Shown: positions 1 to 7,599 of the stretch, in pieces | Numbering within the stretch: the first letter of the stretch is position 1 | How the letters are laid out: each line of letters starts with the position of its first letter | Source of the DNA: Euperipatoides rowelli | Taxonomy: Eukaryota; Onychophora; Udeonychophora; Euonychophora; Peripatopsidae | Assembly (NCBI GenBank): GCA_003024985.2 | Contig: PXIH01S0027880.1 | Strand: one strand, 5' to 3' | DNA length: 11,159 nt | Notes under the pieces: model-generated | Databases searched by the model: none | Told to the model about the DNA's origin: nothing | The model's input: only the letters and a program-made list of their open reading frames with translations | Position numbers and translations under genes: made by a program

Positions 1-344
1 CAGTCGTTTGATAAATATCAAACTCGTTACAAACATAATACAGATATCTAATATAAAAATTAAACACAAAGTCAAACAATCAAAACAAAGAACTATTCTA
101 ACAAACAAAGATAATTACCCTATCTCTAACCCCAGCGGATATGTGATCTATTTACATAGCCTAAGTAGAAAACTGATAACATGAAAATAAAGTTTAAAAA
201 TTTAAAATAAAATAAAAATTAAAATAAAGCAAAAGGATATTTATCGGCATATACCCTATCTACTGTAGCCTATATTTTGTAAAATTCTTTATATACAAAA
301 TAGTTAATAATTAAGTAAATTAAATTATTGAATAAAGTGATGTC
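1..344. other. A+T-rich noncoding stretch with a short palindrome
   Basis: I see no coding potential on either strand here: stops are dense in every frame and no domain motif is visible. The only structure is a perfect 8-bp inverted repeat at 6-23 (GTTTGATA and TATCAAAC around an AA spacer). The left end of the window cuts close to it, so it could belong to a larger element that starts outside. The 3' untranslated region of the retrotransposon remnant on its right may extend into this stretch, but I could not place a boundary or a poly-A tail. Confidence 0.5.
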
Positions 345-2205
345 AACATTTTGGGAATAGATGAATTAGCCAATCTTTTTGTAAGAATAATAGGATTGAA
401 TGTCATGTAAAATGAGATGATTGGTTAATTCTAGTAGTTGATAAATGCTGTGGGTAATGAATAAAAAAATATTTAGCTAATTTATCAATTTTGTTAGATC
501 TTCTCTTTTCCAATGATTCCAATCTAAGTTCTTTCAATGCGTCTTCATAACTTAGTTAGTTCTAAAATGATTCTAGAACTAACGATTCATTTTTGTACTT
601 TTTCTATTTCTTTAAGTAGATTGGTAAAGATTCTGACCAGACCTCAGAATTATACTCTAAGACTGGCCTTATAAAAGACGTATAGATTAATGTTATTTTG
701 TTTTTTTTGAAGACTTAATTTTTTAAGTCTGTAGCCTTTATGACAATCTTTTATTTGCTTTTGAAATTATATAAATCTTGGATTATGATGTACCTAAAAT
801 CTTATAAGAATCAGATTTTTAATGGATGTTTCTTCAATTTCTATGTTTTTTATTTCTTTTTTCTTGGATGAACTATGTAGCATGAATGTAGTTTTTTTCA
901 AGATTTATTTTCATTCCTTGTATATCTGCTTCTTTTATAATTACTGTAATTGATTCTTATGTTTTTGCTGAGATAGCTTATTCATCTGAAGGAATTACTA
1001 TTGATATGTCATCTATGTATTTGTAAGATCTGTTTGTAAAGTTAAGACCAATTTTGTTAGTAGCTATTATGAAAATTAGTCCCCCAAAACCGATCCTTGT
1101 GGAACTCCATTCTTATTATCTATTGTGAATTTGATTTCTGAGTTAGAAACTATTATAATTTGTTTTCTATTTGTAAGAAATGAAAAAAAAAACCATTTGA
1201 TGATACTTAATGGAACTTCCATTTTATACATTTATTCTATGAAAATGCTGTGGTTAAGATTGTCGTAAGCTTTTGTATAGTCTATTATTAGTAAAAATAC
1301 TTTTTGTTTTTTTGTCAATTATTTCTTAAAATTTTATGGATATATAAAATTAAATAATGTTTAGTGGATTTTTCTGGAATACCTCTAAATTGAAAAACAT
1401 CTAATTTGTGTCTAGAATTTTCGAGATAGATTGTAAAATCAAAATCAGTCTTATTTGCGCTGGATTAGTAACTTGTTTAATTTTTGGAATTGGGATTAAA
1501 ATATCTTGATTCTTTCCATATTATTGGTACATAGTACAGTTCTAGTGATTTATTAATTAATTAAGTGATGGGTTCTGACAATTCGATGTATTCTTTAATA
1601 AAAAAATAGGGATTCCATCAGGATCTTGAGTAGAATTTATTTTAATGTTTTTCAGTTGATTAAGTATCCACCATATCTCCACTTTTGGAATGATATTTGT
1701 ATTTTAATTCAGGGGCATTTGTCATATCAGTAGTGAATGTAATTGAGATCGGTTACCGAAAAATCGTGCTATTTCTTTAAATGATTGTTCATTAGATTTG
1801 TTTGGGAAGTTGTTAAAATTATTTTTATTTGAATAACCAATTTATTGTTTCTTTTAATACTTTGTAGTATTCCGACAAACATTTTTTCATTCCTCTAATT
1901 TCTTTTTTAGTTCTTTTTCCTTTTCAATTTTTATTTTGATTTTTATCTGTTATCTATATTTAACATTTCTTCTTTTAAATCCCTTTTAAAAATATATTTT
2001 TTTTTCAATAATAAGATGCTTTATTTTTTTATTAATCCAGTTCTTATCTTATTAAATTTCTTCTTTACTAATGGATTATGAAGCATAAATCTCCATAATC
2101 GTCTCATTAAATAACTGTAAAACCATAACTAGGTTATTAGAATTAAAAATTGATGACCAGATTTTTGACGAAATTCTTCTGCCAAACTCGCTATGCTTTG
2201 ATTGT
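345..2205 (-). pseudogene. Reverse transcriptase part of LINE ORF2, broken
   Basis: This would encode the RNA-dependent DNA polymerase that copies the element at the nicked target. On the minus strand the EN-RT linker reads FNETIMEIYAS and LVKKKFNKIRTG (about 2030-2115). RT blocks follow: NPIPKIKQ (about 1475-1500), IPEKST (about 1360-1385), motif A as LIIDYTKAYDNLNHS (DYTKAYD at 1262-1282), VPQGSVLG (1082-1105), and the catalytic box as KYIDDISIV (1008-1019), which keeps both Asp. The thumb reads YTSFIRPVLEYNSEVWS, and the C-terminal part reads ALKELRLESLEKRRSN (about 493-540) and then HSILLFLQKDWL (about 370-410). Stops and frameshifts are frequent, for example TGA or TAA inside the palm and thumb, so no functional protein can be made. 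Divergence from the RT at 7600-9632 suggests a different family or a much older split. Confidence 0.92.
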
Positions 2206-2214
2206 TTTTGTTTT

Positions 2215-2935
2215 TTTTTTGTCTATAAAATATTAAAAATATTCCGATGAATTATTTTTAGTAGGCTGATTATGTGTTATCTAACAAATCAGGATACATC
2301 ATAATTAAGTTATGGTCTGAACCACATATTGGTGCTTGTATATCTACAATATAATTTACATTTACATTGTAGTAGCACTTATCTAAAATGCTTTTGTTTC
2401 TTGTTGGAACTTTAATTAGCTGTTTAAAAACCTTAACGTTAATAATATTTTTTAATGACAAGTCATTAAAGTCACCAATGATGAAAACAACTCCATTGTG
2501 ATTTTTTGAAAGTAATTTGTCAATTTGTTGTGATATATAATTTTTATTTCTTCATCATATTTACAGTATCTTTCGGTGGATAGTATAGTGCAATAACAGC
2601 AATCCATGGAGCATATCTCAGAAGATAATTACTTCTAAATTTTACTGTAATCGCTTCAATATTGTTATTTAGTGGAAAGTCCGTTGATAAACTGGAATAA
2701 GATTTATTCAAATAAAGTGATACTCCACCTCCTTCTTTTTAACTTCTCTTGATCTTACTCTATGTAATACATTATAATCAAATTCAAATGAGTTTAAATC
2801 ATTTTCTTTTAGCCATGTTTCGGAAAATACCATAATATCCATTTTTTTTAATTCTATGTATGAATTTAAAGATTTTAATACATTTTCCCACATAATATTC
2901 TCTATTAAAAAATTGCCAAATATCTTTTCATTTCT
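2215..2935 (-). pseudogene. AP-type endonuclease domain of LINE ORF2, broken
   Basis: This is the exonuclease-endonuclease-phosphatase family domain that nicks target DNA to prime LINE reverse transcription. On the minus strand I see DIMVFSETWL with the metal-binding Glu (ETWL at 2810-2821), then a GGGVSLYLNKS block (GGGVS near 2719-2732) and VIALYYPP near 2580. GDFN follows at 2465-2476, and the terminal SDHN catalytic motif lies at 2309-2320. The order and spacing match known LINE endonucleases. A frameshift occurs between the FSETWL segment and the Gly-rich block, because the first segment reads out of frame as VKKKEVEYHFI. Another shift lies between YYPP and GDFN. The hallmark residues Glu, Asp, Asn, Ser-Asp-His survive, so the decay is mainly frameshifts. 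The start is uncertain: the readable homology begins near 2935 and no convincing initiator is visible. Confidence 0.9.
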
Positions 2936-3294
2936 GGTTTTACAAAAAAATATGAATTGTGTTGTTTGGATTTAATTTCTCAAATGCCAATGTAGCTGAT
3001 TTGTGACAGTTTTTGACACAAAATAAAACTTTAGTTAAGACAATTTTGGTTTGATGTTTTGAATTCTGGAAATTCATCACTTATTTATTACAAATCTAAT
3101 TTACATAAAATTTAATATGCAGAACTGTATTTATCTAATAAACTTTATTATAACCTCAAATTAAGTCCAGATCAAGCCAGATAATTGTTGAATCAACTAT
3201 TGATCGGCTGTTTTTAGTCTGCATGACAATGGTAGGTCTGAAATCCAGACGCTATAGTGGCTATAGCCTACATAGTAATGGTACTCATGTTATG
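2936..3294. other. Noncoding stretch upstream of the first LINE remnant
   Basis: No domain or sustained open frame is recognisable. It may include the 5' untranslated part of the LINE remnant, but no promoter or ORF1 can be shown. Two small inverted repeats sit side by side: GTCTG/CAGAC at 3236-3250, and GCTATAG/CTATAGC at 3251-3267 with a 3-base loop. An ATG-initiated frame starting at 3223 on the plus strand runs through the TTA repeat and the homopolymers downstream and has no family resemblance. Confidence 0.5.
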
Positions 3295-3312
3295 TTATTA
3301 TTATTATTATTA
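3295..3312. repeat. (TTA)6 microsatellite
   Basis: Six perfect TTA triplets in a row. It is a short simple-sequence repeat in noncoding DNA; its length may vary among individuals. Confidence 0.9.
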
Positions 3313-3382
3313 GGGTTGTTTATTTCTCAAAAATTAAAAAAATATATAGCTTATAGCACTAAATTATTAAATTTATATGAGG

Positions 3383-3410
3383 TTTTTTTTTTTTTTGGGG
3401 GGGGGGGGGG
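3383..3410. repeat. T14-G14 homopolymer junction
   Basis: Fourteen T are followed directly by fourteen G. On the complementary strand this is C14-A14. G runs this long are rare in such A+T-rich DNA and are prone to sequencing and assembly length errors, so the exact count should be treated with caution. It lies in noncoding sequence. Confidence 0.9.
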
Positions 3411-4770
3411 ATTACACCCTCCAAAGCACTTTAATTAGCCTATATTAAAAAGTAAACAGAAAATCCAAAAATTTATGACCATTACAATTTAAAACATTTA
3501 GAACAGTCTCTAAACTTCCAGAAAGTTAGAAATGTTTATAATTATGAAAGTCATTAAAACTAAAAATACAATAAAGACATCATCAGAATATTCCATAACT
3601 TCCAGTAAACTAACAGTGTCGAATATTAGAAGTTACATTTAAAATAAAACTTTTTAATAGTACAGGCTATCAGCATAATTTTGATCATAAAAGCATTAAA
3701 AACACTTAGTGTAAGATTATATGTGGGTTACAATAAATCAAAACATAATCAGGATTAAAATAAATTTATATAAAAAACACATTTACCAGATCAAAACAGA
3801 TCAAATAAAATTCTAAAATATAATATACTTTGAAATAAAAATTATTTATATTAATAATCATATACCGGTATGCAATAAATTTAATATAGGCTATATCCAT
3901 ATACCCATAAAGTTGAAAAAAAAAACAATAACAGTAGAATACGACTAATAAATTAACCCAAAAAAGAAAAGTATACATTTTAAATGTAAAATTCTTTATC
4001 GAAAGTTCCAAGTAATCAGGTGATATCTCCATTAAATACAATGTTATGTTTGACATAATGATAATCCTTAAACATGTGAGTAAAGCTGAAACCATTATTC
4101 CAATGATAGTTCTCCCTTAAGTAAGAATTAAAGATAGGATTAGGCTTAATTATCATTAGCAAATGTTCAAATGTTATATTGATCAGAAGAAAGTAAATTA
4201 ATGTCCAAATCATAAAACTATGGCTGTAGAACATCTTTAAAATTCCAAATAGAATTGGTAAGTCCTTGAAAATCAGCAAAAGATGATGATAATCTAAATT
4301 AATAATTCCGAGAAACATAAGAACTTGAAGTAAAATTAATCCAAAAAACTTTTCAAACAAAAAATCCAAATCCTATAATGACGGTTTAAAAAGTCAGTAA
4401 TACCGGTACTTTGAAATCGAAAATTTAAATCAAGTAATTTTTCCAAAATGATTGAATCATTAAATAAAATTAAAATTATAGATGATTAAAGAAAAATCTT
4501 TTAAATTGTTCCTTTAGTGAAAATAATAAGACCAGTATAATGATTCAGTATTTAAAAACTTAAGTTCAAAAGTCCAACATATTAACTTGAAAAATCAATA
4601 TAAATCCAAGGAATATCTTCAAAATGATGAAAAGGAATTTTTTAACTTAAGAATTCATTTGAAATAATAATTTGAATCAAAAGTCAAATAATTTAAATAT
4701 AAAAACAAAATCCTTATAACTATTATATAAATTGTGCTTATTATTATTTATTACTTGACTAGCTTTAAAG
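3411..4770. other. Long A+T-rich noncoding region, no gene seen
   Basis: I see no gene here. Two overlapping minus-strand open frames of about 110 residues (within 3766-4369) are rich in Phe, Leu, Ile, Tyr and Asn, as expected from translating A/T-rich DNA. They show no motif, no conserved domain and no family resemblance. Scattered recurring bits such as AAAAGTCCA, AAAATCCAAATC and TTCAAAATGATG suggest a very degenerate repeat, but no consistent period could be defined. ACCGGT occurs twice (near 3865 and 4404). Confidence 0.5.
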
Positions 4771-4903
4771 CCCGTCAAATATGACAGGAAAAAATAAATG
4801 CCCCCCCCCCTTCCCTGGTTGCCCACTTCCCCTGTTAGTTTAAAACGAAACCCATAAAAACCCGTCAAAAATGACGGATTTAAAAGGCCGTCAAAAATGA
4901 TGG
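4771..4903. repeat. Cluster of three TGACGG-type hairpin units
   Basis: Three short imperfect palindromes share one core: 4771-4788 (CCCGTCAAATATGACAGG), 4861-4877 (CCCGTCAAAAATGACGG) and 4888-4903 (CCGTCAAAAATGATGG). Each can fold as a 5-7 bp stem with a 3-5 base A-rich loop. The last two also share flanking sequence (AAAA/GGATTTAAAA), so they look like a tandem pair. A related half unit, AATGACGGTTTAAA, lies near 4377. Between units one and two are a C10 run (4801-4810) and a C-rich patch. This may be the end structure of a nonautonomous repeat, but I cannot assign a family. Confidence 0.7.
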
Positions 4904-5114
4904 ATAGAAATATGTTTAAAAATAATTAAATTGATTAAAGTAATTGGTTGTATGTTTATATCAGACTAACGATCCTTCAAGCGTGACAGAATGACCAAAC
5001 TTACCTTTTATTATATTAGATTAGACTAATATACATTAAAAACTAAGGAAGTAGATAACTGTAAATAACTCAGATTAACTAAGTAAAGCTTAACAACCCA
5101 ATTCGCCAGCCATG
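4904..5114. other. Noncoding spacer
   Basis: A+T-rich sequence without a recognisable gene or motif. It separates the hairpin cluster from the tandem duplication. CAAGCGTGACAGAATGACC near 4979 faintly resembles the hairpin core on its left but is too diverged to count as a fourth unit. Confidence 0.4.
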
Positions 5115-5488
5115 CTCTTTGGTTCCCACTCTTCTGTATATAATGTGCCCATGTGACTGCTTACGTCATGTACTGTATATAACAATGTGTATTTATTATT
5201 ATGTATTAATTTATTGACCAATTATTACAGAAAGTAACCTAAGGTTAGTCAAAATAAAAATATACATTATAACTTAATTGAAAGGAAAATAAAAATATAA
5301 ACTCTTTGGTTCCCACTCTTCTGTATATAATGTGCCCATGTGACTGCTTACGTCATGTACTGTATATAACAATGTGTATTTATTATTATGTATTAATTTA
5401 TTGACCAATTATTACAGAAAGTAACCTAAGGTTAGTCAAAATAAAAATATACATTATAACTTAATTGAAAGGAAAATAAAAATATAAA
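5115..5488. repeat. Exact tandem duplication of a 187-bp unit
   Basis: Copy one is 5115-5301 and copy two is 5302-5488. They run head to tail, start with CTCTTTGGTTCCCACTC, end with AATAAAAATATAAA, and I found no mismatch on base-by-base reading. The surrounding transposon remnants are heavily mutated, so perfect identity points to a very recent duplication, ongoing homogenisation, or an assembly artefact. Each copy holds a TTACGTCAT motif that resembles an ATF/CREB-type site and two TGTATATAA stretches that resemble TATA boxes; regulatory use is only a possibility. No open frame crosses it. Confidence 0.95.
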
Positions 5489-5639
5489 TTTTACATAGTC
5501 CGAATAAAAAGGTGAATAGTCTTGAATATTTTTTAAAAACTTCAATTTCACAAATTTTCATGACTAACAGCATTATGGATTTATTTTTCTGATACAATAA
5601 TGATCAGCCTAAATTTATTTTGTATAAAATATAACAAAG
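5489..5639. other. Noncoding flank downstream of the piggyBac pseudogene
   Basis: Short A+T-rich stretch between the 187-bp duplication and the C-terminal end of the piggyBac reading. It should contain the 3' side of that element, but I could not identify a terminal inverted repeat with a TTAA target site. Confidence 0.4.
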
Positions 5640-7235
5640 CAATTTCTGTTTTTAAATAAACAAAGTTGAATTTTACACTTTTCACAAAAGATGTGAGGCC
5701 ATCCTTTCCACTTAGGTAGTTTACATTGGCTGGTTTCTTTTTTATTGTAAAACAGGCATGTTATCTGTACTATCATATTGCACTTCTACTGATGGTCTGG
5801 TGACTCTGGTCTCACCATGATGGCAAAGAGATGAAGAAAATAGAGGTCAATTACTGGGCTTTTCTGTTCGGTAACTATCTTTCCTACTTATAATATCCCA
5901 TCAGCCATTTTCATAAAAAATACAGGAGATAAAGCACCTGTTTTGATGGAATTGCAGCCAATTGGCAGTCACATTGATCATCTAAACAACTGTTAGTGAG
6001 GGAAAATTCCACTAAATGCATAATGAATCAAAGAGTCCATTTCTTAGATCTTATAAAAATCCTACATTTCTGATTAGTTGATATAGAAGATCTACACTGC
6101 AATACTATGATTATATTGCTTGTTAATTTATGGCCACTTTATTTCCATACCTTGTCCCATCGTCGAACATTAACTTCCTCACCGATCCCAACAAAGTTTA
6201 ATGCAAGGTTGACAACTCTGTTGTCAACCCACTTTACTAAGATCAGAATCAAGACTCACCATCTGATCTTAAGATCCTCTAGGTTTTTTCTTCATAGCCT
6301 TATCTGGAAGAAGGATTGGTTTAGAAAAACGTTTTAATTGTATAGTGCCATCAACAAAGATTTTTCTGTTTTAAAATTTGAAGTAAAGTAAATGATGAAA
6401 ATGAATGGTCATAAAAGAGTTTGTGTCCTTCTTTGGTAATTTTTTTTAAAAGGTGCGAAACAACACTAGCTTCCAAACCAGAGATCTTTATGTCATCTGC
6501 ATCAAGACTAGTGGCTTTCCCTTGATATAGAATGAAATATGATATGCTACTTTTGCCACACAGTACAAATATCTTCCGTCCCTAAGGGTTGGGTTTTCCT
6601 TTCACAAATTGTTTTATTGCTAATTTCTCTGTAAAAGGAACCATTTCTTCACAATACAGAGTATTTCTTCTAAGGGAATCTTTAATTAATGCATCCTAAT
6701 GGATTTAAGGAGTGGATATGCTTTATATAGATTATCAGTGCTTTCATCTGGATGCTCAATATTATTCACAATGTGTAAGCAACTTCTCAGTTAAAAAATT
6801 TTATCTCTAGTCATATTGTCCAGAAATGGATGTATACCAATTGCTGTATCACAATATACAGTAATATTAATCGCCAATCGGTGAAAATTTTTCAAACATC
6901 CAATAATAATGTGCAGGACAAAAAAATTATTTGAATTTCACTAGAATCAGTTTTCTAAATCCATTTTGTTCTTTCTGGTGTACATAAATATTTGTGTTTT
7001 GGTTTTGTGACCTTGTTATTATTTCTTGTTCTAATCTTGTAGGAACTATGTGTGGGAATATATTGTAGAAGTATCCTGATCCTCTTCTCCTTCTTTGCAA
7101 ATGCTATCAATATCTGAAACATCACCACTTGACAAATACTCCAAAATAATCATTGCATCATTTGGATCATCAAGGTTGTATAGCTTTGATACTAAAAATC
7201 TGGACTTATGAGATCAAGGACCTAAATAAGTCTTG
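5640..7235 (-). pseudogene. piggyBac-family transposase pseudogene (PGBD-like), full span
   Basis: A piggyBac transposase (DDE_Tnp_1_7 family) moves DNA by hairpin cut-and-paste at TTAA. Piecewise minus-strand translation recovers nearly the whole protein in order: an acidic N-terminal part (KLYNLDDPNDAMI, then GDVSDIDSICKEGEEDQD, 7190-7080), DNMTRDKIF and LRSCLHIVNN (about 6830-6760), EEMVPFTEKLAIKQFVKGK (about 6650-6595), GRKIFVLCGKSS and ILYQGKATSLDADD (6580-6490), GLEASVVSHLLKKIT, FYDHSFSSFTLLQIL (about 6415-6375), MKKKPRGS (about 6300-6270), WVDNRVVNLALNFVGIG (about 6230-6180), VNVRRWDKVWK, IRSKKWTL, FIMHLVEFSLTN, and a C-terminal Cys-rich finger with CEKCKIQLCLFKNRNC (about 5695-5645). 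At least eight in-frame stops plus several frameshifts make it nonfunctional. Of the three catalytic Asp positions, the first (usual DExM) reads CEEM at 6642-6653, the second survives in YDH (6405-6413), and the third (usual MGGVD) is not readable. Coverage without large deletions suggests decay by point mutation and small indels. Confidence 0.93.
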
Positions 7236-7599
7236 TAAAAAAAAATTTTGAAGAACAAAAAAACATTACAAATAAAATATAAAATATTTAGAAACTAGAA
7301 AACAGTTTATAAACTTTAAAATCAAATGCTGTAATAAAAATTGTGATATGATTGAAATTATGCTATGATTTATCAAATTATAAGTTTTGAGAATAAATGT
7401 ACTGTAACATAGAGTTAGATTATCTTGGGATCTTCATATTAATGCTATTCTATTTACCACATCAGGAAGTTAAAGAATAAAGAAAGAAATATATAAATAA
7501 TAATAAAATAATTGTAAATAATGTTGAATTCTTTAAAAAAAAATGTAAAAATCCTGGTTGAAATCATAAAACAAGAGAAAATACCATCTTTCATTAAAT
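7236..7599. other. Noncoding spacer between piggyBac and second LINE
   Basis: Very A-rich sequence with no recognisable gene. It must hold the 5' side of the piggyBac element and the 3' untranslated tail of the LINE remnant on the right. The stretch near 7475-7515, rich in AAATAATAATAAAATAA, could be the LINE tail in complement, but no clear boundary or target-site duplication is visible. Confidence 0.4.

Larger units (their letters stand above)
345..2935 (-). mobile_element. Degenerate non-LTR retrotransposon, EN-RT type (CR1/Jockey-like)
   Basis: Read on the minus strand, this is an endonuclease followed by a reverse transcriptase in one polyprotein order, which is the hallmark of EN-bearing LINE elements. 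All expected blocks occur in the right order: EN catalytic motifs (2821 down to 2309), a basic linker near 2040-2100, RT motif A near 1262-1282, the PQGSVLG block at 1082-1105, the YxDD box at 1008-1019, the thumb at 652-684 and a C-terminal region near 499-528. The copy covers essentially all of ORF2 but is broken by many stops and frameshifts. I found no ORF1 upstream of 2935, so the copy is either 5'-truncated or belongs to a family whose ORF1 is unrecognisable here. No target-site duplication or poly-A tail was identified, so the ends are approximate. The CR1/Jockey-like label rests on block spacing and C-terminal style and is less certain than the LINE assignment. Confidence 0.9.

Noticed and set aside
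345-2935. Group II intron or bacterial retron reverse transcriptase
   Set aside because: The N-terminal AP endonuclease with ETWL, GDFN and SDHN and the LINE-type RT blocks identify a non-LTR retrotransposon; no maturase or retron features are seen.
3223-3438. Plus-strand open frame of 71 residues
   Set aside because: It runs through the TTA repeat and the T14-G14 tract, giving runs of Leu, Phe and Gly, which is a low-complexity artefact.
3766-4369. Two overlapping minus-strand open frames of 109 and 117 residues, hydrophobic, possibly membrane proteins
   Set aside because: Their Phe/Leu/Ile/Tyr/Asn richness is what A/T-rich DNA gives when translated. They overlap each other, lack any motif, and have no neighbouring gene signals.
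4677-4868. Minus-strand open frame of 63 residues with a Gly-rich stretch
   Set aside because: It crosses the C10 run and the hairpin cluster; the Gly run is the homopolymer and no family resemblance is seen.
5115-5488. Possible CRISPR-like or terminal direct repeat (LTR) interpretation of the two 187-bp copies
   Set aside because: The copies are directly adjacent with no internal sequence between them, so they cannot be LTRs of an element, and two long abutting units without spacers do not fit a CRISPR array.
6107-6337. Plus-strand open frame of 76 residues
   Set aside because: It lies antisense to the piggyBac reading (WVDNRVVNLA, RRWDK and MKKKPRGS blocks), which is far better supported.
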